NCBI GenBank assembly: GCA_963773875.1
Contig: CAVZCV010000020.1
Span: 310,001-374,000 of the forward strand
DNA from: CAVTYH01 sp963773875
GTDB taxonomy: Bacteria > Planctomycetota > Planctomycetia > Pirellulales > JADZDJ01
DNA: 64,000 bases
Reading direction: 5' to 3'
The translations under genes were made by a program, and so were the position numbers. The first letter of the stretch is position 1. Every line of letters starts with the position of its first letter. This document shows, piece after piece, positions 51,241-60,111 of this stretch. The notes under the pieces were generated by a model. That model saw nothing but the letters and a program-made list of their open reading frames with translations. It had not been told where the DNA came from and ran no database searches.

Positions 51241-53264
51241 ATGTCTGGGGCGCTGGATCCGAACCAGCAAAATGCCGGACGCAGCGATGCATCCGCGGAA
51301 CGCCAGCCCGCGCCAGTGATGGTCTCGCACGGCAATCGGCAGCGTCGGACGAAAGGAAATCGAGTGCCGGACCGAAGAAAATCAAAGTACTGGGCGAATA
51401 TCTAATCATGTCGCGCCTCGGTGCTGGCGGCATGGGGCAAGTCTACAAAGCCCAGCATCAGCGCATGCGGCGAATCGTCGCGCTGAAGGTTTTACCCATC
51501 CAGGCCGACATCACGGAAAAGTCGGTGCGCCGGTTCAGTCGAGAAGTCCAGGCGGCGGCCCGGCTTAGTCATCCGAATATCGTTACGGCATACGACGCCG
51601 GTGAACAGCAGGGCGTCCATTACCTCGTGATGGAATACGTCGCTGGCCGCGATCTTTCCACGTTCGTGCGCGAACACGGTCCGCTCGATTTAGAATCGGC
51701 GCTCGACTGCATACTCCAGGCGGCGCGGGGACTGGAATATGCACACGGCGAAGGCATCATTCATCGCGACATCAAACCCAGCAATTTGCTGATTGATAAG
51801 CGCGGCGTTGTGAAAATCCTAGATATGGGCATTGCGCGTTTCGATGATGCGCTCGGCGGCGAAAATGGTTTGACCGGAGCCGGTCTGACGCGAACTGAGC
51901 AGATCATGGGTACGATCGATTACATGAGTCCCGAGCAGGCGGAAGACACTCGTTGTGCTGATGCACGCAGCGATATTTACAGCCTCGGCTGCACATTGTT
52001 CAGTTTGCTCACCGGCACGGCGCCGTATGAAGGCGACACGGCAATGCGAAAGCTGCTCGCGCACCGCACGGCGGAAATCCCCTCGCTCAAGGCACAATTG
52101 CCGGATGTGCCGAAAGAGGTGGATCAGATTTTCCAGCGGATGGTAGCCAAAAGGCCCGAAGACCGATTCCAATCGATGACGGACGTCATTGCCGCGCTGG
52201 AAAGCTGCCGCGCTTCGCTAACGACGGCGGTGGGCTTGGGGGCCGGTGGCGGACTTTCGCAATCGGGTGGCTGGAATCTGGCAAAGTCGACCGGTACGGG
52301 CAGCGCATTGCGGGCGGCAGCTGCGCGTAGCCGCAGCCAGGAACCTACAGTCGAACTCCGCAGTGCTGAAGAAGAGACAACGCCACGGATTATCACGATT
52401 CTGGTCGGCACTGTGCATCGCAATCCAGTAGTCGCCGTTGCCAGCCTCGTGATAATTGCCTTGCTTGGCGTAGTGGGCGTTTGGTTTGCGACGTGGCCGG
52501 GTAGTTCCATCCCGACGGACACTCAAAACGTTGACGGGGCGCAGACGGCAGCTGTCGTTGCGGAGCAAAAAGCGATGGAACCGCCTGCCCAATCACCAAT
52601 TGTGGCGCCCCCCTCACCGTCAAAAGAAAACGAGTGGCTCGACGTGCTCTCACTTTTGGATTTGGAAAAACAGCCGCCGCTGCGCGGCATTTGGTCGCGC
52701 GACGACCGCGGTTTGCATTACGCTGCCGATGCGGGCACGGTGGGCGTCCTCGCGTTGCCATTGGTGATCACGGGTAGCCATCGCTGGCAGATTGAGCTCA
52801 GCGGTATGAACGCCGCTGGTTTGGGCCAATTCTTGGTATTTCCCGTCGGCAACAGCTGGGTACGGTTACTGTTGGACGGCGGCCGTAATCAGGACCATCT
52901 TTGTGGACTAGAACGGGTTAATGGATATCTGACGTCGGCCGAAGAGAATCCGACGACGACGAGTTTCCATTTGGAGCCCAACAAGAAATATCTGCTGCAA
53001 TTGGATGTGCGTATCGAAGGACGCCAGGCGGAAGTTGGGGCAAAAATCGGAGATGAAAAGCTTTTTAATTGGAAGGGGCCGGCCAAAGATTTGTCGCTCG
53101 GCAATCCGCCGCAGGCCAATGGCTACGCACTTCCCAAACTGCTTGGCGTGCGGCCGTTCAGCATCTACTCCATTCGTCTTCAAACTTTGGATGATGGCCG
53201 CGTAAAACTGCTGAGCGATCCACCCGCGAATCTCAAACTGCCGAAGTTCGTTCGACCAAATTAA
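51241..53264 (+). CDS. Membrane Ser/Thr protein kinase (PknB-like), frameshifted
   Basis: Starts at ATG 51241 (GGAGG 7 nt upstream) as MSGALDPNQQNAGRSD; a one-base shift near 51330-51350 joins it to the kinase frame. The kinase domain (about residues 55-320) has GAGGMGQVYKA, VALKVL, HRDIKPSNLL, DMGIARFD (DMG instead of DFG), MSPEQAE and DARSDIYSLGCTLF. A Gly/Ser/Arg-rich juxtamembrane region follows, one transmembrane helix (NPVVAVASLVIIALLGVVGVWF), and an outside domain of about 200 residues, beta-rich (HRWQIELSGMNAAGLGQFLVFPVG). Repaired length is about 674 aa. The outside domain presumably senses a ligand; it is neither PASTA nor a TPR. Confidence 0.85.
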
Positions 53265-53328
53265 TGAGATTCGCTCTCGGTGGCAGGCTATCCATGCAGC
53301 GATTTGAAAGGAGGTGTGTCCCATACAT

Positions 53329-54489
53329 ATGCGATGTGCAAGGTGCCTGCCGACTAATCTTTGGGCGACCGCTATTTTAATTTTCACGATGCCCACGATT
53401 TCGTGCACATCGAAAAGTGCAGCACCTGGGCCAATGCGTGCCCATCCATTTGCAGATGGCGAGGCGATATTTCATGCCGATCCTCGCTGGCTCGGAGCAG
53501 ACGCAGCGTTGACGGTACCGCTTGGTGCCGATCGCACATTGTGGTTGTTTGGCGATACATTCGTGGCCACCTCTCAACACCACGTTCGTACCGAATCCAA
53601 AATGGTGCGCAATACTGTTGCGATCCAAAACGGCTTGAATCCAAGCAATGCGGTAATGAAGTTTTATTGGCAGCATGTTGCGGATGGCGGTCCAGCGTCG
53701 TTCTTTCCGGAGCAAGGAAAGTTTTGGTATTGGCCAGGGCACGGCGTGCGTCTAGCAGAAGGGCCGCTGGTGATCTTTTTGTTTTTAATGCGGCGAACCG
53801 GGGGCGACGTGCTTGGATTTGCAACAACCGGCTACGCAGTGGCGGTGATCGATGACCCCGATGTCCCGGTGGAAACCTGGAAGCCGAGGATCACTGACGT
53901 TCCGCTCGGCCAATTCGATGCGGTGCCCGCGACTGCCATCGTGCGGGACGGCGATTATGTTGTCGCCCTGGCGATTCGCCAACACGGCACCCACGCCGGG
54001 ACGCTGGTTCGCTATCCGGCAACCGAAATCGCGACAGGCAATATTGAGCACGCCCAGTGGTGGGCTGGAAACAATCGAGGCTGGGTTGCCCAGTCTGACC
54101 TGGGACCCGAAGGCCCGACGTTCATGATCGATGATGCCGGCGCGGAATGTTCGCTGCACTGGGATGGCCGCACGAATTCGTTCATTCACGTCGCAAGCTA
54201 TGGCTTCGGCGCATCGACGATTGGAATCCGCACGGCGCCTCGCTTAACGGGACCGTGGACTAAGCCCATCACGGTATACCGTCCGTCAGAATCCAGTGGT
54301 CCGCGGCCGTTTGTCTATGCAGCAAAGGCGCATCCTGAACTTCAAGGTGAGAACTCTAACGAGTTGTTGGTAACGTACGCCACGAATAGCTTTGAGTTTG
54401 GTGACCTTTTTACGGAGAATGGACGGCGAACTCTCTATTGGCCCCGATTTGTATCCGTCGTGATCGATGAGCGCCTGCATCAAAACTGA
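53329..54489 (+). CDS. Exported DUF4185-like beta-propeller protein, possible lipoprotein
   Basis: 386 aa from ATG 53329; AAAGGAGG lies 14 nt upstream, a little far. The start has a signal with a Cys (LWATAILIFTMPTISCTSK), compatible with lipid attachment. The rest forms repeated blades: DPRWLGADAALTVPLGADRTLWLFGDTFVA, WYWPGHGVRLAEGPLVIFLF and TFMIDDAGAECSLHW... SIGIRTAPRLTGPWTKPITVYRP, typical of five-bladed GH43/DUF4185-like folds. No clear catalytic triad is visible. It ends 27 bp before the ABC transporter genes. Confidence 0.68.
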   Translation: MRCARCLPTNLWATAILIFTMPTISCTSKSAAPGPMRAHPFADGEAIFHADPRWLGADAALTVPLGADRTLWLFGDTFVATSQHHVRTESKMVRNTVAIQNGLNPSNAVMKFYWQHVADGGPASFFPEQGKFWYWPGHGVRLAEGPLVIFLFLMRRTGGDVLGFATTGYAVAVIDDPDVPVETWKPRITDVPLGQFDAVPATAIVRDGDYVVALAIRQHGTHAGTLVRYPATEIATGNIEHAQWWAGNNRGWVAQSDLGPEGPTFMIDDAGAECSLHWDGRTNSFIHVASYGFGASTIGIRTAPRLTGPWTKPITVYRPSESSGPRPFVYAAKAHPELQGENSNELLVTYATNSFEFGDLFTENGRRTLYWPRFVSVVIDERLHQN

Positions 54490-54516
54490 CAGTGAACCAC
54501 GGAAGGTTGGATTGTA

Positions 54517-55416
54517 ATGGAGAATGCGGCAGCGATCGTCGTAACTCAAGGATTGACAAAAACCTACGGGAAAGTCACTGCGCTGGCGGATTGCACGCTG
54601 TCCGTACAACGCGGCGACGTGTTCGGGTTGCTGGGCCCCAATGGTTCGGGCAAGACGACGCTGCTACGTCTGCTCATGGGCTTTCTGCGCTCAACAGCCG
54701 GGCGAGCGCTAATTGAAAATCGCGATTGCTACCATGAAAGCATGGCCACGCACGCGCTGCTTTCCTATCTGCCGGGCGATGTGCGATTGTTTCGCGGAAT
54801 GAAAGGCCGCGATGTGCTAACGTTTTTGGCGCACCTTCGTGGCCAACCGAATGCGGATCGAACCATTCAACTTGCCGATCGACTAGGGCTCGATTTCTCG
54901 CGCCGCGTCAGCAACATGTCGACCGGCATGCGGCAGAAACTCGCATTGGCCGCGGCCCTGGCGGTTGATGCGCCGCTGTTAATTCTGGACGAGCCAACGT
55001 CAAACCTGGACCCCACAGTTCGCGCCACCGTGACCTCCTTGATTCGAGAAGCACGGGCGAGCGGAAGAACAGTAATTTTCTCCTCGCACGTGTTGTCCGA
55101 GGTCGAGCAGAGCTGCGATCGGGTAGTGATCTTGCGTAGTGGTCGGCTGGTATATGATCAGGTGATTTCGCAAGTGCGACGACGGCATCGCATCCGCGCG
55201 CGGCTCACCGGCCAGTTGCCCGCGGCACCGGAGAATCTCCAGCACGATTTATCGATTGTGCAAAATGCGGACGGCAGTATCACGATCGATGCACCGGCCG
55301 ATCTTTCGCCGCTCCTGAGCTGGCTCGCCAAGTTGCCGTTGGCGGAAGTCCATATCGAGCCGATTGGTCTACAGGCGATCTACGAACAATATCATCCGCC
55401 GGAGGCCGCCGCATGA
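54517..55416 (+). CDS. ABC transporter ATPase
   Basis: 299 aa. Walker A GPNGSGKTTLL, Q-loop SYLPGDVRLFRGMKGRDVL, signature VSNMSTGMRQKLALAAAL, Walker B LLILDEPTSNLDP and the His switch FSSHVLSEVE are all present. The C-terminal 80 residues form the regulatory region typical of ABC-2 exporters. It overlaps the permease start by 4 bp (ATGA). NosF/CcmA-like ATPases are the closest type by pattern; the cargo is unknown. Confidence 0.87.
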   Translation: MENAAAIVVTQGLTKTYGKVTALADCTLSVQRGDVFGLLGPNGSGKTTLLRLLMGFLRSTAGRALIENRDCYHESMATHALLSYLPGDVRLFRGMKGRDVLTFLAHLRGQPNADRTIQLADRLGLDFSRRVSNMSTGMRQKLALAAALAVDAPLLILDEPTSNLDPTVRATVTSLIREARASGRTVIFSSHVLSEVEQSCDRVVILRSGRLVYDQVISQVRRRHRIRARLTGQLPAAPENLQHDLSIVQNADGSITIDAPADLSPLLSWLAKLPLAEVHIEPIGLQAIYEQYHPPEAAA

Positions 55417-56276
55417 TTCGCGCGCTGCTCGCCAAAGCGGTTTCCGACGCCAAATGGTTGTTCGGCGCACTGGCGCTGTTGTTGTTCTTTTTTCCGTGGC
55501 TGAACATTTGGGTCTCCAGCATGATCAGCATGCCGGCATTTAGCGAATTCCTGGCCAGTGCATTGCCCAAGCGATGGGAGCGAATTTCCGGTGTTCCGTT
55601 CAGTCAGATTGCCACCCCGGCCGGACGAGTAGCGCTCGTGTATATTCATCCGATGATTGTGTTTGGCTCCGCCGCCTGGGCGATCACACGCGGATCGGAC
55701 TGCGTCAGCGGGGAGATTGGCCGCGGCACGATGGAGCTGCTGCTGGCGCAGCCGGTGCGGCGGACGACCGTTTACTGGACGCAGGCGGCCGTGACGATTT
55801 GCGGCAGTGCACTGCTAGCCGTCGCAGTCTGGTGCGGTACGGCAATGGGGCTGGCGACCATCGCGTCACAGCAAAGCGTCTCGGCCGCGCTGTTCGTTCC
55901 ACCAGCGCTTAACGTCTTTGCGGTGATGGTTTGCCTCGGCGGCATTTCGGCGCTGGCGTCGTCTTGGGGAACACAGCGCTGGCGGACTGTGGGCTTACTC
56001 GGTGCATTCTACGTGGTGTCGACGTTGCTGACGGTTGTCGGTCAAGCATCCGACCAGTGGCACTGGCTCCGACTCATTGCATTTACCACGGCATACAAGC
56101 CGCAGACCATGGTGGCGCGGCCGGATGACGCATGGTCGCTCTTCTCATTTCAAGATGGCGTACTGGATGGCCTTGGCCTTGGTGGCCTGCAAGCGCTTCT
56201 AATCTTTGTTGGCAGTCTTGCCTACTTAAGTGGCGCACTGATTTTTAGTCGCCGAGAAATTCCTGCTCCAGTTTGA
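55413..56276 (+). CDS. ABC-2 type permease
   Basis: 287 aa with six hydrophobic segments (LFGALALLLFFFPWLNIWV, VALVYIHPMIVFGSAAWAI, VTICGSALLAVAVWCGTAMG and others). The loop SGEIGRGTMELLLAQPVRRTTVYWTQ is the usual coupling motif of NosY/ABC-2 permeases. It is translationally coupled to the ATPase before it. The two together form an exporter; no substrate gene is adjacent, only the DUF4185-like protein upstream and STAS-GspE genes downstream after a 250-bp gap. Confidence 0.84.
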   Translation: MIRALLAKAVSDAKWLFGALALLLFFFPWLNIWVSSMISMPAFSEFLASALPKRWERISGVPFSQIATPAGRVALVYIHPMIVFGSAAWAITRGSDCVSGEIGRGTMELLLAQPVRRTTVYWTQAAVTICGSALLAVAVWCGTAMGLATIASQQSVSAALFVPPALNVFAVMVCLGGISALASSWGTQRWRTVGLLGAFYVVSTLLTVVGQASDQWHWLRLIAFTTAYKPQTMVARPDDAWSLFSFQDGVLDGLGLGGLQALLIFVGSLAYLSGALIFSRREIPAPV

Positions 56277-56526
56277 GCGGTTAGAACAGCCCCGTGTTCA
56301 ACGATTAGGTAAACTGCGCAGCCCACGCCGAGACCCGCCCGCTCGGGTCAAATTTTCGACCGCCTTCGCATGTAACAAAAGCCGAGCGTTTTCCGCTCGC
56401 AATGAAGTTGGTAAGCCTGGAGCTTGCCGAATTCTCACACGTCGACATCTGCTTATTGATATTGGTGTGCCATGTCACAGTTAGCCAGTTTGCCGGAAAT
56501 TAACCGCACAAGAAAGCGCCCGATTC

Positions 56527-56880
56527 ATGCAACTCGTTGGGAATTTCAAGGACAGCCTGCTCACGGTCGAAGGGCCGAATCAGCTGACGCATGATGATAT
56601 CGACGGTTCCGGCGATTCGTTCGGTAGCCTACTTGGCGCTACCGGATATCGCGCTCCGGTTCTGCTCGACCTTTCGCGAACCACCTACATCGATTCGGCC
56701 GGCATCAGCTGGCTGTTGAATTACAACAAACGCTTTCGCGAAGCTGGTGGCAAGCTTATCATCCACTCGGTCGCGCCGATGGTGATGCAAGTCATTCGTC
56801 TAATGCGGCTCGACACCATTTTACACATCGCCGCCGACGCCCGTGTGGCCCGGATCGCAGCCGAAGGAGTGCGAGCATGA
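56527..56880 (+). CDS. STAS-domain protein (anti-anti-sigma type)
   Basis: 117 aa, a single STAS fold. PVLLDLSRTTYIDSAGISWLLNYNKRFREAGGKLIIHSVAP contains the phosphorylatable Ser in DSAG, the classical switch site of SpoIIAA-like antagonists. Its last codons overlap the start of the GspE/PilB-like ATPase by 4 bp, so both are translated together. No anti-sigma kinase or sigma factor gene is near, which suggests that the target may be the coupled ATPase or its machine. That is inference. Confidence 0.84.
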   Translation: MQLVGNFKDSLLTVEGPNQLTHDDIDGSGDSFGSLLGATGYRAPVLLDLSRTTYIDSAGISWLLNYNKRFREAGGKLIIHSVAPMVMQVIRLMRLDTILHIAADARVARIAAEGVRA

Positions 56881-58109
56881 GTTCGCTCGATACAATTGAA
56901 TTCAAAGCTCTAGATTCAGAATCATTCGTTCCCGAAGTAGCGGTGACCGCTCTCTTGGATCGGGCGTTGGAACTTAATGCCAGCGACTTGTTCTTTTGCG
57001 CAGGCGAAGATTACGTTGACGTTCAAGTGCGCCATTTGGGGCTGATTCGCAAACTCGCGCGGCTCGATGCGTCCCAGGGGCGTCGTTCGATCAACCACAT
57101 CAAAGCCCTGGCCGGCGTGCCGCTGGAGAATCGTCGCAAGCCTGCCGACGGGCGCTGGGTGCGCTCCGACGTCGACGGCCGTAAAATCGATCTGCGTTTA
57201 AGCACTGTGCCGACCTTCTATGGCGAGGATCTGGCACTTGCGCATTCTGCGCCGAGATTCCTCGCTACGGAGCCTCGAAGGCCTGGGCATGACTCGTGGG
57301 CAACTCAATGATCTGTTGGCGATGATCGCAGCGCCCTCGGGATTGATACTCGTCACCGGTCCAACGTCGGCCGGCAAGACCACAACGCTTTATGCTTGCC
57401 TGCAGCAATTGAACGATGGTCGCCGACGGATCAATACGATTGAAGATCCGATTGAATACGCCGTGGAGGGCTTCAGCCAATCGCAGATCAATCCGGCAGT
57501 CGGGGTCGATTTTCCCGATCTCTTGCGGAGCGTTCTGCGGCAATCGCCCGACGTAATCATGATCGGCGAAATTCGCGACCCTATTACCGCACAAACCGCG
57601 GTCCGCGCCGCTAATAGTGGTCACTTGGTATTTGCCACCTTGCATTCGGCCACTTCGTGCGCCGCCATTCAAAGCATGTTGAGTCTCGACGCGCAATCAC
57701 AGTTTTTCGCCAACAGCCTGCGCGGCGTAATTTCACAGCGATTGGTTCGCACACTTTGCCCGAACTGCAAAATTGCGTACGACCTAAGCGAATCGCCCCT
57801 GACATTCGAAGAAGTCAGCCCCTGGCTCGCGGACGGTGAAGGTAAGCACTTTTATTCCGCCCCCGGTTGCGAGAAGTGCGCAAACTCTGGGTTCACCAGC
57901 CGCACCGGAGTATTTGAAGTGCTTAGTGTTACGCCGAAGCTGCGACGAATGATCGCTGAATCCAGGCCCGCCAAAAGGTTGAAGACGCTGCCAAAGCGGA
58001 CGGCCTGCTGGACTTCCGCAGCGCGGGATTGCTTAAAGTCGCTCAAGCCCAAACCAGCATGGAAGAAATCGTTCGCGTCGTTCCGGCAGAGCATTTGGGC
58101 TTCGAGTAA
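56877..58109 (+). CDS. Short GspE/PilB-type secretion ATPase, frameshifted
   Basis: Hexameric ATPase of type II secretion/type IV pilus machines, about 410 aa. An N-terminal domain (about 20-130; ALLDRALELNASDLFFC) is followed by Walker A GPTSAGKTTTLYAC, the Asp box IEDPIEYAV, Walker B VIMIGEIRDPITAQ and His box GHLVFATLHS. A tetra-cysteine zinc motif, CPNC and CEKC, completes it. Shifts lie near 57230 and 57970; the corrected end reads GLLKVAQAQTSMEEIVRVVPAEHLGFE with stop at 58107-58109. The N1 region of GspE is missing, so it is on the short side. No gspF/gspG genes are beside it. Confidence 0.86.
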
Positions 58110-58138
58110 CCGTGAACAGCCCTCACAACGGCGTTGGC

Positions 58139-59265
58139 CTATTCCGCACCCATTCGCTGTAACCAGCGGAAATGCGAGACCAGCGCGGCCCGAAAGGTTT
58201 GATTCACCTTGTACTGGAGTCCAAACTGCGAACATGTCTCACTTACCAGCGGCGACAGTGCCCGGTAGTGCACATGGCAAATTTGCGGGAACAGGTGATG
58301 TTCGATTTGAAAGTTCAGTCCACCGACAAACCAGGAAAGTAAACGGTTACGGGGGGCATAATCGACGGTCGTTTCAAGTTGATGCGCGGCCCAGCCCGCT
58401 TCAATCCTGCCGGTTTCTTCCTGCGGCATCGGGAAGCCAGCGTCTTCAACGCAATGCGGAAGCTGGAAGATGCCGCTGAGCGTCAGCCCTTCGACAACCG
58501 ACGTAACGAGATACATCGCAAGCACGATCCACACAGGATGCCACATCATCGGCACGACAAACGCCAGCGAGAAAAACAGTGCTTTGCCGGCGATGAATCC
58601 GACCAGATCCCAGCGCTTTGGCCTTGGGCACGTGTAACCGCCGACATGGCCAACCGCGACATCGTGAAAATCATCATATAGCTGCCACTTCATCGGCAGA
58701 AAGCCATATAAGATCCAAAGATAAAGATGTTGATATTTATGAAACCCAAACCGTTTGGCATGCGGTGAAAGCCGGCCGAAAATGCCAAGATTGATATCGT
58801 CATCGTAGCCGGTGATGTTCGGGTACGTATGGTGCACGGTGTTGTGCTTAAATGCCCACATGAAGGAGCTGCCTCCCAGCAGATCCAAAGAGAACGCCAT
58901 CATTTTGTTTATCCACGGGCATCCGAATAGGAACCATGTCCGCCATCATGCTGAATATTGAAACCGATGGCGGCCATTGCAACGCCCAAAGAAACTGCCA
59001 ATGGCAACGCCGTCCACCAGGCACTGGCGACGAACACCAAGAGCAGGTACGAAGCGCCGGCCCAGCCAAAAATGATCGCAGTTTTAAGATACATCCGCGG
59101 GCAATCGCGCCGACGCTTTCCAGTCGCTTGAAAATAGGCATCCACCTTGCGTTTCAATTCGCGATGGAAACCTACATCGTCGCCGAATTTCAATCGACGA
59201 TGTGTCGTGTCCGCCTGGTCTTCCCTAGCGTGAACTTCAATCTGCGTTGCGCACGTTAATGACAT
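58139..59265 (-). CDS. Membrane fatty acid desaturase, frameshifted
   Basis: Acyl-lipid or acyl-CoA desaturase with the three His boxes of the front-end family: HDGGHGSYS, HNTVHHTYPN and QIEHHLFPQ. Hydrophobic segments flank them (MYLKTAIIFGWAGASYLLLVFVAS, ALFFSLAFVVPMMWHPVWIVLAMYLVTSVV). No cytochrome b5 domain is fused. A one-base shift lies near 58905-58925. The repaired protein is about 375 aa, starting at ATG 59265 behind GAGAGG. Position specificity (delta-6-like by motif QxxHH) is inference. Confidence 0.86.
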
Positions 59266-59332
59266 TCCGTAGCCTCTCGTTACGATTCAAACCACCCTGC
59301 CCCATATGCGGCCTTTTGCTTTTCCTAACAAC

Positions 59333-59662
59333 TCAGCGATCCAGCGCTTTCAATAGTGCCGTGGCGTTCGACACACTTCCGGTGGCCCGTAACAGTTGCC
59401 GCGCCGTCTTAATGGCATCCACCCACAGCGCAGCGGAAGTAATGGGGCTTTCTCTGCGGTCGGCCGCCATGTTGGCCTTTGTCTTCACCATATAGATCAT
59501 GTTTTGATTGACATCATGCCCATATTCTTTCTTGACAGCCGCCGAGACCTCCGATGCCCGAGCTGTTGGCATCTTTTTCAGCATATTTCGAATGGCGAGG
59601 CTTTTATTGGAATTTGGGTCCGCTCGGTCGTTTTTACCATTCGAAGGTTTCTTTTGTGCCAT
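59333..59662 (-). CDS. Small predicted DNA-binding protein
   Basis: 109 aa from ATG 59662 (GGAGATA upstream). A basic N-terminus (MAQKKPSNGKNDRADPNSNKS) precedes a helical core, SLAIRNMLKKMPTARASEVSAAVKKEYGHDVNQNMIYMVKTKANM, which reads as a winged-helix/HTH-like fold, and a helical C-terminus (ALWVDAIKTARQLLRATGSVSNATALLKAL). I cannot name the family with certainty; similar short proteins with this core seem frequent in planctomycetes. Its promoter carries two palindromes, which suggests self-repression. Confidence 0.65.
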   Translation of the reverse strand: MAQKKPSNGKNDRADPNSNKSLAIRNMLKKMPTARASEVSAAVKKEYGHDVNQNMIYMVKTKANMAADRRESPITSAALWVDAIKTARQLLRATGSVSNATALLKALDR

Positions 59663-59724
59663 AGCAAGTATCTCCGGGAGCATGTGATCGAAAAGATATT
59701 GAAAGTTGTAGTCTTACTATGCTA

Positions 59725-59758
59725 TTTATACGTCTATATAGATACCTTGACAAGGTAT
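59725..59758 (-). promoter_or_regulatory. Promoter of the small regulator gene with embedded operators
   Basis: Minus strand: TTGTCA (59748-59753), 17 nt, TATAAA (59725-59730). A 17-bp perfect dyad, ATACCTTG-x-CAAGGTAT (59742-59758), covers the -35 box, and a 10-bp perfect palindrome TCTATATAGA (59733-59742) fills the spacer. Transcription would start near 59718, leaving a leader of about 56 nt. Confidence 0.7.
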
Positions 59759-60111
59759 GTGTTTAGATATTTGTTGTGATCAATGATATATGTAACAAGA
59801 AAGTATGTTAAAGGAAGTAAGGGTGCAGTGCCGCCATAGCGATTGGAATAGCTGGTTTGCTTGGTTTATCGATCGTGATGAGTATCGTCCACCTTTTGCG
59901 GCTAAATAGGTTGATTCGGTATGGATCATCGCACGCGCCTCCGGACTCCAGCCGGGTCGTGCGTCAGCCCTGCGTAATCCAGCGTGCGTCGTTTTATGGT
60001 TTGGAGTGCTCAGTCCATCGCTTTAAAACGCGCCTGTTGGTTGTTACACTTGTGAAACGGTGGGCTTTCTGCCCTTCGAATGTCCAACGGCTCATTGGGG
60101 GAATATGTGCC
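59759..60111. other. AT-rich then ordinary spacer, no gene accepted
   Basis: The first 70 bp are markedly AT-rich, unlike the neighbouring coding DNA. The plus-strand frame that leads into the galactosidase is open from 59857, but the signal peptide begins at 60112 and no coding features precede it. Confidence 0.4.
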
